Positions 54,455 to 62,851 of a stretch of DNA of 64,000 bases are shown here, piece after piece (positions within the stretch are counted from its first letter, which is position 1; each line of letters starts with the position of its first letter). A model generated the notes under the pieces. That model worked only from the letters and a program-made list of their open reading frames with translations. It did no database searches and had not been told where the DNA came from. The DNA comes from Streptomyces dysideae (lineage in GTDB: Bacteria; Actinomycetota; Actinomycetes; Streptomycetales; Streptomycetaceae). Where the stretch lies: assembly GCF_001514305.1 (NCBI RefSeq), contig NZ_KQ949114.1, positions 32,089 through 96,088 on the forward strand, read 5' to 3'. Position numbers and translations under genes: made by a program.

Positions 54455-54895
54455 CTACGGCTTCGGGGTGCTCTTCGCCGCCGTAAAGGCGCACATCAGC
54501 CCCAGAACAAAGGCCAGGGCGCCGATGACGATGTTGTTCCAGATGACGCCGGCGTCGGGGCTCTCTCCGACGATCCACGGCGCGACGATCATCCAGACGC
54601 CCAGCGCGCAGGTGGCCCAGCTCAGGCCGTACATGCGCTCCGGAGCACGGGTGAACCCGAGGGCCAGCAGGCCGATCGCGATGCCCACGATCAGGTTGTG
54701 GGTCACGAGCGGGGGCTGGCTCGTCGTGTAGTGGAGTATCCAGGGGGATACGGCGCAGTACAGACCGAGCAGGAACACCGGTCCGTCCACGAGCGCCACA
54801 TCACGACCGCCGAGCATACGGGCGTAGCGTGCCCGCATTTCGGATACATCAGGGTGAGCTGCTATGTCACCTCTGGTGGGCGAGACGTTGGCCAT
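54455..54895 (-). CDS. SPW-repeat integral membrane protein
   Basis: The 146-residue protein has a soluble N-terminus (about 45 residues) and four hydrophobic segments; two carry the SPW/APW motif (LYCAVSPWILHY and VWMIVAPWIVG) that names the family. Function unknown, likely membrane stress. ATG 54895 follows AAAGGAGACG. Confidence 0.88.
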   Translation of the reverse strand: MANVSPTRGDIAAHPDVSEMRARYARMLGGRDVALVDGPVFLLGLYCAVSPWILHYTTSQPPLVTHNLIVGIAIGLLALGFTRAPERMYGLSWATCALGVWMIVAPWIVGESPDAGVIWNNIVIGALAFVLGLMCAFTAAKSTPKP

Positions 54896-54956
54896 GACTC
54901 GTCTCCTTTGACTCGCAGGCCTGACCGCGTCTGGTGCGGTGTGCGGTAAGCGCCGC

Positions 54957-54994
54957 CTACATACATTCTGCGCTTATTTCTTCTTTATGTGTAG
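54957..54994. other. AT-rich island with inverted ends
   Basis: Thirty-eight bases with under 40% G/C, begin CTACATACA and end TATGTGTAG. They lie between the SPW start (54895) and the acyl-CoA dehydrogenase stop (55007). They could hold the SPW promoter or an extended hairpin. Confidence 0.4.
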
Positions 54995-55006
54995 TGGTCG
55001 GCAGGT

Positions 55007-56071
55007 TCATGCTGATGTATACGGCCGGCCTTGACGGTCGTTGCCCGCGAGGGCGTTCAGATGTGCCGTGCGTGACTCCGTCGTCTGGCCCTGGACCAGG
55101 AGGAACAGTGCTTCGCGGGCCAGGCGTTGGGCCTTGTTGGTCAAGGTCATCGAGCGGCCGCCGCCGGCCACCACCGCGGCGGTGGTGGCCGTGCGCATCA
55201 GCTCGTACGCCTGGGTGCGCATGGCCAGCCGTTCCTGCACGTGCTCGTGTGCCGAGGGGTGGTCCGCCAGCTCGTAGGCTCTTCTGCGGAGTTTGTCGAG
55301 ACGGGCGCGCAGTGGGTCGGCGGTGTCGTCGTCCAGCAGGGCGAGTGCGGCTTCAGTGATGCCGAAGGCCGCCGGTGAGGCGTTCGCCGTCTTCGTGCGG
55401 TCGGTCGCGGCCCATTCCTCGTACGGCCTGCGCAGCGCCACGGACTCCTCCGGCAGCCACAGGCCGGACAGCTCCAGTGACACCGTGTGCGAGGCGGTGA
55501 GCGCCGCCAGTCGCATCGGCTCCGACGCCCGCAGGCCCGGCTGTTCGCGTGCCTCGGTGAAGGCGAAGAGCGCCTCGCCGGTGTCAGTGACCCCGGCGAG
55601 CAGCATGACGTCGTTGAGGCCCCACCCGGTGTACCAGGGGACCGTGCCGTCGAACCGCCAGCCGCGGCGCTCCGGCGTGACGCGTACGGGGGTTCGTGGA
55701 TACGCCCTGAGGTGTGCGTAGGCCACCCCGGACAGCAGTTCGCCGCGGGCCAGCGGGCCCAGCAGGCGTTCCCGGACGGGACCCGTGGTCTTGGCCAGCG
55801 TCAGCACCGGCGTGTGGTGCTGCGTCTGCACGAACCACGTCGAGCAGCATGCCCCGGCCAGGATCTCCGCCGTCTCCCGGGCCACCGCGGCGGGCGCGGC
55901 CGCACCGCCGTACTCCTTCGGCGCGCCCACCCCGAGCAGGCCTGATCGCTTGATCGCGGCGATGTGGCTCGTGGGCACCCCCTCCTGGTCGACACGCTCC
56001 GCCTGAGGAGCGAGGGCGTCGGCGGCGAGCTGTCGGGCACGGGTGACGAGGGGGTGGGGCGCGGTGGTCAT
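55007..56071 (-). CDS. Acyl-CoA dehydrogenase family protein
   Basis: The 354-residue protein has the ACAD pattern: N-terminal helices, GVGAPKEYGGAAA, a middle beta domain (GWRFDGTVPWYTGWGLNDVMLLAGV) and C-terminal helices (MTLTNKAQRLAREALFLLVQGQTTESR). The catalytic Glu cannot be placed with confidence; the protein resembles FMN/FAD monooxygenase-like members (DszC type) as much as true dehydrogenases. ATG 56071 follows GGGAGAA. Confidence 0.8.
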   Translation of the reverse strand: MTTAPHPLVTRARQLAADALAPQAERVDQEGVPTSHIAAIKRSGLLGVGAPKEYGGAAAPAAVARETAEILAGACCSTWFVQTQHHTPVLTLAKTTGPVRERLLGPLARGELLSGVAYAHLRAYPRTPVRVTPERRGWRFDGTVPWYTGWGLNDVMLLAGVTDTGEALFAFTEAREQPGLRASEPMRLAALTASHTVSLELSGLWLPEESVALRRPYEEWAATDRTKTANASPAAFGITEAALALLDDDTADPLRARLDKLRRRAYELADHPSAHEHVQERLAMRTQAYELMRTATTAAVVAGGGRSMTLTNKAQRLAREALFLLVQGQTTESRTAHLNALAGNDRQGRPYTSA

Positions 56072-56180
56072 GGACAGGATTCTCCCGATCTCTTCGTGTG
56101 TCGCCGTGCGCGGTGTCGATCCTGGGGCGTGCCGTTCGTGTAGGAGGTGAGAGAACGCCACGACGCCCGAGGAGGCCGTC

Positions 56181-56534
56181 ATGAAGTACTACCTGCTCAA
56201 TGTGATGCAGCCGGTGGGCGAGCCGCCCGCCCCGGAGATCCTGGCCGAGATCGAGAAGAACCTGGACGCCCTCAACCGCGAGCTGCGCGAGGCGGGCGCC
56301 TGGGTCTTCGCCGGGGGACTGCACGGCCCCGAGTCGTCCACCGTGCTGCGGCCCCGCGACGGTGACGTCCTGGTCACCGACGGCCCGTATGCCGAGGGCA
56401 AGGAGATGCTCGGCGGCTTCAGCCTCATCAAGGCGCCCGACCTGGACGCGGCCCTCGCATGGGGTCGCAGACTGGCACTGGCGACCACGCTGCCGATCGA
56501 GGTGCGGCCGTTCATGGGCGAAGCCGAGGATTGA
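56181..56534 (+). CDS. YciI/DGPF-domain protein
   Basis: The 117-residue protein has MKYYLLNVMQP, LREAGAWVFAGGLHGPESS and VTDGPYAEGKEMLGGFSLIKAPDLDAALAWGRRL, with the D-G-P-(F/Y) motif naming the DGPF family. Such proteins are the constant genomic partners of ECF42-type sigma factors, and may be their targets or sensors. GAGGAGG precedes ATG 56181. The stop overlaps the sigma gene's start (TGATG). Confidence 0.9.
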   Translation: MKYYLLNVMQPVGEPPAPEILAEIEKNLDALNRELREAGAWVFAGGLHGPESSTVLRPRDGDVLVTDGPYAEGKEMLGGFSLIKAPDLDAALAWGRRLALATTLPIEVRPFMGEAED

Positions 56535-56658
56535 TGCCGACCACGGACGTCGAGGCCGTTTTCCGCGCGGAGTACGGCCGCGCGGTCGCCGTCCTCGTCC
56601 GCTTCCTCGGCGACATCGACCTCGCCGAGGAAGGGTTCAAGAGGCCTTCACCACGGCC

Positions 56659-56700
56659 GTCCAGCGCTGGCCGGAGACCGTCCAGCGCTGGACGGAGACC
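56659..56700 (+). repeat. 21-bp tandem duplication in the sigma gene
   Basis: Two units beginning GTCCAGCGCTGG occupy 56659-56679 and 56680-56700 and differ at one base. They duplicate VQRWPET in frame. Confidence 0.85.
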
Positions 56701-56998
56701 GGCGTGCCGCCCAGCCCGGCCGGGTGGATCATCACCACCGCCCGGAACCTGGCGATCGACCGGCTGCGCCGCGAGGCCGGGCGGGACGAACGGCACGCCC
56801 AGGCCGCCCTGCTGCACGCCGCCGACGCAGCACCCGAGGAGGGTCCCGTGCGCGACGACCGGCTCCGGCTCATCTTCACCTGCTGCCACCCCGCCCTCGC
56901 CACCCAGGCGCAGGTCGCCCTCACCCTGCGCCTGGGTGGCGGGCACACGACAGCCCGGATCGCCCGCGCCTCCCTCGTGCCCGAGCCGACCATGGCCA

Positions 56999-57036
56999 TG
57001 GGGGTACCTCCCATGCCCGTTCAGGGCTGTGGGGGA
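56999..57036 (+). repeat. 38-bp palindromic element, copy C (inside the sigma gene)
   Basis: It begins TGGGGGTACCTCCCATGCC and ends GGCTGTGGGGGA. It separates PEPTMA from LVRAKAK, which are adjacent in intact relatives, and shifts the frame. Confidence 0.8.
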
Positions 57037-57773
57037 GCCTGGTCCGCGCCAAGGCCAAGATCCGCAACGCCCGCATCCCGTACCGCGTGCCCCGCGACGC
57101 CGACCTGCCGGACCGGCTCAAGGGCGTCCTGGCCGTCGTCTACCTGATCTTCAACGCGGGGTACGAGGGCGAGGCGGACCTGTGCGCCGAAGCCGTACGC
57201 CTCGGCCGGCTCCTGGCCGAGCTCATGCCGGACGAGCCCGAGGTGACCGGCCTGCTCGCGCTGATGCTCCTCGTCGAGTCGCGCCGGCCCGCACGGCAGG
57301 ACGAATACGGTGTGCTGGTTCCGCTGCCCGGGCAGGACCGGGGGCGCTGGGACCGCGACCTGATCGCCGAGGGGCAGGCGCTGGTCCGCCGTTGTCTGCG
57401 CCGGAACCGGCCCGGGCCGTACCAGATCCAGGCCGCCATCCAGGCCGTGCGAAGCGACGCGCCGAGCGCGTGGGACACGGACTGGGGGCAGATCCGGCAG
57501 CTGTACGACCAGCTCATGGCCGTCGCCCCGAGTCCCGTCGTGGCCCTGAACCGTGCGGTCGCCGTGGCCGAGACCGAGGGCCCGTGGCAGGCCCTCGACC
57601 TCGTGGACGCCCTCGGCCTCGACGAGTACCACGTCTTCCACGCGGTGCGCGCCGACCTCCTGCGCCGCCTCGGCCGCGACACGGAGGCGGTACGGTACGG
57701 GCGTACGAGGCGGCCGTCGCCCTGTCGGAGAGCCCGGCGGAACGCGCCTTCCTCGCAGCCCGGCGTCAGGCAC

Positions 57774-58466
57774 TCACACGCTGAGCGCCTGACGCACCGC
57801 CACCGTGGCCTCCTCGCCGCCCTCGCCGGACGACGTGACCCGCCCGGCCTCCAGGACGTAGTACCGCTGCGCCGCCCGCATCGCGAAGCCGACGTGCTGC
57901 TCGACCAGGAGCACCGAGAGCCCGCCCCGGGCGGCCAGCGCGAGGATCGTCTCCTCGATCTCGGCGACCACCGACGGCTGGATGCCCTCGGTCGGCTCGT
58001 CGAGCAGGAGCAGCCGGGGCTCTGTCACCAGGGCGCGGGCGATGGCCAGTTGCTGCCGCTGACCACCCGAGAGCAGGCCCGCGCGGCGGTTGGACAGCGC
58101 CCGCAGCGCGGGGAACACGTCCAGCGCCTCGGCGATCGCGGCCCGCCCGCGTTTCCGCCCGTCCGCGACCAGTTGGAGGTTCTCGGCGGTGGTCAGGTGC
58201 GGGAAGGACTGCTGGCCCTGCGGGACGTACGCCATCGCGCGCGCGACCCGTTCGTGCGGCTTGCGGCGGGTGATGTCCTCGCCGTCGAGGCGGATCGTGC
58301 CGCTGCTCGGGGTGAGCAGGCCGACGGCGGCGCGCAGGAGCGTGCTCTTGCCCGCGCCGTTGTGCCCGAGCACCGCGGCCACGCCGTCCCTGGGCACCTC
58401 GACGGACACCCCGTGCAGCACCGTGCTGCGGTGGTAGCCGACGCGTACGTCGTCGATCTGGAGCAT
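57774..58466 (-). CDS. urtE: Urea ABC transporter ATP-binding protein UrtE
   Basis: The 230-residue LivF-like ATPase has Walker A GHNGAGKST (about 34-42), signature LSGGQRQQ, Walker B LLLLDEPTEG and the H-loop EQH. As the last gene of urtABCDE it powers urea uptake with UrtD. Its ATG (58466) overlaps the urtD stop in TGATG. The C-terminus overlaps the sigma pseudogene on the opposite strand by 11 bp. Confidence 0.9.
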   Translation of the reverse strand: MLQIDDVRVGYHRSTVLHGVSVEVPRDGVAAVLGHNGAGKSTLLRAAVGLLTPSSGTIRLDGEDITRRKPHERVARAMAYVPQGQQSFPHLTTAENLQLVADGRKRGRAAIAEALDVFPALRALSNRRAGLLSGGQRQQLAIARALVTEPRLLLLDEPTEGIQPSVVAEIEETILALAARGGLSVLLVEQHVGFAMRAAQRYYVLEAGRVTSSGEGGEEATVAVRQALSV

Positions 58467-59239
58467 CACGCCTCCTGCACGGTCACGTCGGCGGTGGCCT
58501 CGGCGGCCGTGTGCCCGAGGTACACCTCCTGCACCTGGGGATCGGCCTGGACCTCGGCCACCGTGCCCTCGCTGAGCACCTTGCCCGCGTGCAGCACGCT
58601 GACGCTGCGCGCGAAGGACCGCATGAAGTCCATGTCGTGCTCGATGACGACCACGGTCCGCTCCTCGCTGATGCGCTGGAGCAGCTCGCCGGTCGCCTGG
58701 CGCTCGTCGTGACTCATGCCGGCCACCGGTTCGTCGAGCAGCAGCAGCCGTACGTCCTGCACCAGCAGCATGCCGATCTCCAGCCACTGCTTCTGGCCGT
58801 GCGCGAGGGTCCCGGCGGGGGAGTCGGCGAGCTCGGTGAGCCCGACCGTCTCCAGCGTCCTGGCGACCGACTCCGGGACGGTCCTGCGGCGGCGGAGCAT
58901 GGTCCACATGCCGCGACCGGCGCCCGCCGCGATGTCCAGGTTCTGAAGGACCGTCAACTCCTCGAAGACGGTGGCCGTCTGGAAGGTACGCCCGATGCCC
59001 GACCTGGCGATCCTGTGCACGCTCCGCCCCAACAGCTCGTCGCCGCCGAAGAGCACCGAGCCCTCCGCACGCACCAGGCCGGTGACCGCGTCGACCAGGG
59101 TGGTCTTGCCGGCGCCGTTCGGGCCGATGAGGAAGCGCAGGTCGCCCGGGTGGACGTCGAGGTCCACCCCGTCGACGGCGGTGAAACCGTCGAAGGACAC
59201 GCGCAGTTGTCGTATCTCGAGTCCCGCGAGCTCGGTCAT
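58466..59239 (-). CDS. urtD: Urea ABC transporter ATP-binding protein UrtD
   Basis: The 257-residue LivG-like ATPase has Walker A GPNGAGKTT (about 40-48), a Q-loop in RTFQTATVFEELTV, a weak signature LAHGQKQWLEIGM typical of UrtD, Walker B LLLLDEPVAGM and VVIEHDMDF. It pairs with UrtE. ATG 59239; the urtC stop overlaps by 4 bp. Confidence 0.92.
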   Translation of the reverse strand: MTELAGLEIRQLRVSFDGFTAVDGVDLDVHPGDLRFLIGPNGAGKTTLVDAVTGLVRAEGSVLFGGDELLGRSVHRIARSGIGRTFQTATVFEELTVLQNLDIAAGAGRGMWTMLRRRRTVPESVARTLETVGLTELADSPAGTLAHGQKQWLEIGMLLVQDVRLLLLDEPVAGMSHDERQATGELLQRISEERTVVVIEHDMDFMRSFARSVSVLHAGKVLSEGTVAEVQADPQVQEVYLGHTAAEATADVTVQEA

Positions 59240-60336
59240 GCCGCTTCTCCCACCGGAACGACGGGCTTCGTCTCCTCGGAATCGGTCGCCTGCGAGGCCA
59301 TGCGCCGCCGTACGAGGCCCACCAGCGAGGCGAGTCCGCCGGGCAGGAAGGCCAGGGCGACGATGAACAGCAGGCCCTGGAAGTAGGTCCAGGCCGCCGG
59401 GAACTCCTCCGACAGCGCCGTCTTCGCCCAGGCGACCCCGACCGCGCCGAGCACCGCGCCGACCAGGCTGGCCCGTCCGCCCACCGCGGCGCCGATCACG
59501 AACTCGATGGACGGCACGATGCCGATCATCGCGGGCGAGATGATGCCGACGGCCGGCACGAACAGCGCGCCCGCCAGGCCCGCCATGCCCGCCGCCACGA
59601 CGTACGCGACGAGCTTGACGTTCGCCGGGTTGTAGCCGAGGAAGCGCACCCGCTCCTCCGAGTCCCTTACCGCGACGAGGAGTTCGCCGTAGCGGCTGTG
59701 GACCAGCTGCCGGGCGAGGGCGATGAGCAGCAGCAGGGCGGCGGCGATGACGAAGTACACCATCCGCTGGTTGACCGGGTCGTCGAGGGCGTAGCCGAAG
59801 AAGCCCTGGATGTCGGTGAGTCCGTTGGTGCCGCCGGTCGTGGCCTGCTGGCCGATCAGCCAGATGGCGAAGGCGGCGGCGAGGGCCTGGCTCAGGATCG
59901 CGAAGTAGGCGCCCTTGACCCGGCGCCGGAAGATGAAGGACCCGAGGATCGCCGCGACCGCCATCGGCAGCAGCACGGTCGCCGCGAGCGCGAACAGCGG
60001 GTTCGCGAACGGCTGCCACCACCAAGGGAGTTCGGTGGCGGTGCCGTACAGCTGCATGAAGTCGGGCAGGTTGCCGGGCCCGGCGTCGGCGATCTTCAGG
60101 TGCATCGCCATGGCGTAACCGCCGAGCCCGAAGAACACGCCCTGGCCGAGGGTCAGCAGCCCGCCGCGGCCCCAGGCCAGACAGATGCCGACGGCGACCA
60201 TCGCCGTGCACAGGTACTTGGCGAGCAGGCCCAGCCGGAAGTCGGACAGAAGGAGCGGGGCGACGGCGAACAGCAGGGCGGCGGCTCCCGCGAAGCCTGC
60301 CGCGGCACGCGCCGAACGGCCTTTCAGCAGGTTCAT
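59236..60336 (-). CDS. urtC: Urea ABC transporter permease UrtC
   Basis: The 366-residue protein has about ten hydrophobic segments and the LivM-family loop TTGGTNGLTDIQGFFG. The early WGRGGLLTLGQGVFFGLGGY motif is the conserved permease signature. It forms the membrane channel with UrtB. ATG 60336 follows GAGGAG; the urtB stop overlaps (ATGA). Confidence 0.92.
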   Translation of the reverse strand: MNLLKGRSARAAAGFAGAAALLFAVAPLLLSDFRLGLLAKYLCTAMVAVGICLAWGRGGLLTLGQGVFFGLGGYAMAMHLKIADAGPGNLPDFMQLYGTATELPWWWQPFANPLFALAATVLLPMAVAAILGSFIFRRRVKGAYFAILSQALAAAFAIWLIGQQATTGGTNGLTDIQGFFGYALDDPVNQRMVYFVIAAALLLLIALARQLVHSRYGELLVAVRDSEERVRFLGYNPANVKLVAYVVAAGMAGLAGALFVPAVGIISPAMIGIVPSIEFVIGAAVGGRASLVGAVLGAVGVAWAKTALSEEFPAAWTYFQGLLFIVALAFLPGGLASLVGLVRRRMASQATDSEETKPVVPVGEAA

Positions 60337-61229
60337 ACGAGACTCCTCGTACGCAGCGTGTACAGCCCCTGGGGCCGCCACTGGAGGAACGCGACGATGG
60401 CGACGAGGACCAGCACCTTGGCGACGCTGACGGTGGTGGAGTACTCCAGCACCGACTGCAGCACACCCAGCACGAAGGCGACGATGACCGTCCCCTTGAG
60501 CTGTCCGATGCCGCCGACCACGATCACCAGGAAGGCGTCGATGATGACGTTGGTGCCCATCGTCGGCCCGATCGGACCGACCAGCGTCAGCGCCACCCCG
60601 GCGACGCCCGCGAGCCCGGACCCGAGGAAGAACGCCGTACGGTCCACGCGCTCGGTCGAGATGCCGGACACCTCGGCCAGGTCCCGGTTCTGCACCACGC
60701 CCCGGATCCGCCGGCCCAGCGGCGTCAGCCGCAGCGTCAGCGACAGCGCGACCACCGCAGCGACCGCCAGCCCCAGGATGAACAGGCGGCTGTTGGCGAC
60801 GGTGAGCGGATCGTCGCCGCCGATGAGGGTGATGTTCCCGGTCAGCCAGTCGGGCGCCCGGGTCTGCACGTTCGGCGCGCCGAAAATGTCCCGGGCGAGC
60901 TGCTGGAGCATCAGCGAGACACCCCAGGTGACGAGAAGTGTGTCAAGTGGCCGCAGATACAGACGTCGTATCAGCAGCCATTCGAGCAGGGCGCCGAGAG
61001 CGCCCGAGACGAGAAATGCGACGGGCAGCGCGACAAGCAGGGAAATACCCGCGCCGGTAATCGACTTCTGCAGGACGTACGTCGTGTAGGCGCCGGCCAT
61101 GATGAACTCGCCGTGGGCCATGTTGATGACGTTCATCTGGCCGAAGGTGAGCGAGAGACCGAGCGCGATGAGCAGCAGGACGGCACCGATGCTGATGCCG
61201 GTGAAGGTCTGACCGAGGATCACGGTCAT
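60333..61229 (-). CDS. urtB: Urea ABC transporter permease UrtB
   Basis: The 298-residue LivH-like permease has the start ILGQTFTGISIGAVLLLIALGLSLTFGQMNVINMAHGEFIM, the branched-chain amino acid/urea permease signature, with about eight membrane segments. It lacks the long N-terminal extension seen in some proteobacterial UrtB. ATG 61229 has GGAG about eight bases upstream. Confidence 0.92.
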   Translation of the reverse strand: MTVILGQTFTGISIGAVLLLIALGLSLTFGQMNVINMAHGEFIMAGAYTTYVLQKSITGAGISLLVALPVAFLVSGALGALLEWLLIRRLYLRPLDTLLVTWGVSLMLQQLARDIFGAPNVQTRAPDWLTGNITLIGGDDPLTVANSRLFILGLAVAAVVALSLTLRLTPLGRRIRGVVQNRDLAEVSGISTERVDRTAFFLGSGLAGVAGVALTLVGPIGPTMGTNVIIDAFLVIVVGGIGQLKGTVIVAFVLGVLQSVLEYSTTVSVAKVLVLVAIVAFLQWRPQGLYTLRTRSLV

Positions 61230-61254
61230 GCGGCGGCTCCGGGGAGACGGGGGT

Positions 61255-61282
61255 GCGGGGGCCTCGGCGCCGAGGCCCCCGC
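61255..61282. promoter_or_regulatory. Perfect 28-bp palindrome between urtA and urtB
   Basis: The arms GCGGGGGCCTCGGC and GCCGAGGCCCCCGC are exact inverts. It lies 12 bases after the urtA stop (61294) and 26 before the urtB start. Such hairpins end part of the transcripts or protect the 3' end of binding-protein mRNA, so that UrtA is made in excess. Confidence 0.75.
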
Positions 61283-61293
61283 GAGGCGAGCGG

Positions 61294-62550
61294 TCAGGAC
61301 AGGCCGGAGGCCCAGTCGTAGCCCTTGAGGTAGGGGTCCGGCTTGATCGGCTTGCCGGAGTTCCACACTTCCTCGATGAGACCGTCGCTGCCGATCTTGC
61401 CGATCCGCGCGGTCTTGTAGAGGTGCTGCGAGGCGCCGTCGACGGTGACCTCGCCCTCGGGCGCGTCGAAGGTGATGCCGTCGGAGGCGGCCTTCACCTT
61501 CTCCGGGTCGAAGGACTTCGCCTTCTCGACCATCGCCTTCCACAGGTAGACCGAGGTGTAGGCGGCCTCCATCGGGTCACTGGTCGGCTTGTCCTGGCCG
61601 TACTTGGCCTTGTACGCCTTGACGAACTTCTCGTTCGCCGCGCCCTCGGTGGTCTGGTAGTAGTTCCAGGCCGTCAGCTGGTCGGCCAGGTACTGGGGGC
61701 CGATCGACTTGACCTCCTCCTCGGCGATCGACACCGAGACGACCGGCATGGTCTTCGCGGTCAGACCGGCCGACTTGTACTCCTTGAAGAAGGCCACGTT
61801 CGAGTCGCCGTTGAGGGTGTTGAAGACGGCGTCCGCCTTCGACGCCTTCACCTTGTTGGCGATCGTGCTGAACTCCGTGGAGCCCAGCGGTGCGTAGTCC
61901 TCGCCGAGGATGGTCATGCCGTTGGCCTTCGCGTACGCCCTGATCTCCTTGTTGGCGGTGCGCGGGAAGACGTAGTCGCTGCCGACCAGGTAGAGCTTCT
62001 TCTTGCCCTGGCTCTTGAGGTAGTCGAGGCCCGGGATGATCTGCTGGTTCGTGGTGGCGCCCGTGTAGAAGATGTACGGCGACTCCTCCAGGCCCTCGTA
62101 CTGCACGGGGTAGAAGAGCAGCGACTTGTTCTTCTCGAACACCGGCTTGACGGCCTTGCGGCTGGCGGAGGTCCAGCAGCCGAAGGTGGCGGCGACGGCG
62201 TCCTCCTTGATGAGCTTGGAGGCCTTCTCGGCGAAGGTCGGCCAGTCGGAGGCGCCGTCCTCGCTGATCGGCTTGACCTTCTTGCCGAGGACACCGCCGG
62301 AGGCGTTGATCTCGTCGATGGCGAGCATCAGCGAGTTGCGTACGGTGACCTCACTGATGGCCATGGTGCCGGACAGCGAGTTGAGCAGGCCGACCTTGAC
62401 CGTGTCACCGCTGACATCGATCTTCGCGGCCTTGTCGGACGAGCTTGCCGAGTCGGTCTTCGCGCCGCACGCGGAGAGCGCGACGACGGCGGTGACCGCC
62501 GCGGTGCCGGCGAGGAACCGGCGCCGGTGGATACTGGGAACGCTGGACAA
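61294..62550 (-). CDS. urtA: Urea ABC transporter substrate-binding lipoprotein UrtA
   Basis: The 418-residue precursor has a leader HRRRFLAGTAAVTAVVALSAC with a lipobox ending in Cys (Tat-like RRRF, then LSAC), so it is a membrane-anchored lipoprotein. The mature part is a family 1/LivJ-type binding protein: VGLLNSLSGTMAISE, FGCWTSASRKAVKPVFEKN, LFYPVQYEG, YFTGATTNQQ-type segment and GSDYVFPRTAN, all UrtA landmarks. TTG 62550 is the start, as AAGGGGG lies seven bases upstream and no ATG/GTG fits. A GlnR-like box lies at 62693-62719. Confidence 0.93.
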   Translation of the reverse strand: MSSVPSIHRRRFLAGTAAVTAVVALSACGAKTDSASSSDKAAKIDVSGDTVKVGLLNSLSGTMAISEVTVRNSLMLAIDEINASGGVLGKKVKPISEDGASDWPTFAEKASKLIKEDAVAATFGCWTSASRKAVKPVFEKNKSLLFYPVQYEGLEESPYIFYTGATTNQQIIPGLDYLKSQGKKKLYLVGSDYVFPRTANKEIRAYAKANGMTILGEDYAPLGSTEFSTIANKVKASKADAVFNTLNGDSNVAFFKEYKSAGLTAKTMPVVSVSIAEEEVKSIGPQYLADQLTAWNYYQTTEGAANEKFVKAYKAKYGQDKPTSDPMEAAYTSVYLWKAMVEKAKSFDPEKVKAASDGITFDAPEGEVTVDGASQHLYKTARIGKIGSDGLIEEVWNSGKPIKPDPYLKGYDWASGLS

Positions 62551-62692
62551 AAGAACCCCCTTGTCCCGGAGGACAACTGAATGGGAAGGAATCAGCAGCC
62601 CTTCAGGCGCGGTGGTGGCGCGAGCGTCCAGCTTTCCGATGATGGTGTACCGGCTGGTCCCTGAAGTGCGGTCCACAGCCTCAAGTCAGCTT

Positions 62693-62719
62693 GTTTCCGA
62701 GGCGTTTCCCGCCACTTAC
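62693..62719 (-). promoter_or_regulatory. GlnR-like box upstream of urtA
   Basis: On the minus strand the pattern is GTAAG-N6-GAAAC-N6-GAAAC, matching the actinobacterial GlnR operator (gTnAc-n6-GaAAc repeats) with an exact 11-bp period. It sits about 145-170 bases before the urtA start. GlnR controls nitrogen genes, so nitrogen control of urea uptake is expected. Confidence 0.6.
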
Positions 62720-62751
62720 CCGGCTGTATCTTCCGGCTCTCCCCGGGAAAC

Positions 62752-62803
62752 AAAAAATACCTCGGACGGAATTCCGAACCGGAATTCACACGTCGCCCGA
62801 GGC
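62752..62803 (-). terminator. Strong double-stem terminator after the AmiC-like gene
   Basis: On the minus strand CCTCGG ... CCGAGG enclose a second perfect stem GAATTCCG/CGGAATTC; then TATTTTTT follows (62752-62757 as A on the plus strand). It ends transcription of the AmiC-like gene before the urt promoter. Confidence 0.85.
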
Positions 62804-62810
62804 ATTCTAA

Positions 62811-62830
62811 ATACTTCCTGTGTGAAGTAT
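62811..62830. repeat. Short inverted repeat near the AmiC-like stop
   Basis: ATACTTC and GAAGTAT (exact inverts, six-base centre) lie between the AmiC-like stop (62852) and the terminator. Role unknown. Confidence 0.5.
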
Positions 62831-62851
62831 CGCGGCGGGGTGAGGTACATG

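Larger units (their letters stand above)
56534..57784 (+). pseudogene. ECF42-type RNA polymerase sigma factor gene with four lesions
   Basis: Joined across frames the gene encodes region 2 (FRAEYGRAVAVLVRFLGDIDLAEE), the middle (PAGWIITTARNLAIDRLRREAG, LIFTCCHPALATQAQVALTLR) and region 4 leading to the C-terminal TPR-like extension (VRAKAKIRNARIPYRVP ... AVVYLIFNAGYEG ... RCLRRNRPGPYQIQAAI). Lesions: one base lost at about 56633; a 21-bp tandem duplication (56659-56700); the 38-bp palindromic element at 56999-57036 that replaces a few bases and shifts frame; and a 5-bp duplication CGGTA (57688-57697). Their frame changes cancel to give the original stop at 57784. The gene is probably inactive. 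It follows its DGPF partner and its end overlaps urtE. Confidence 0.88.
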
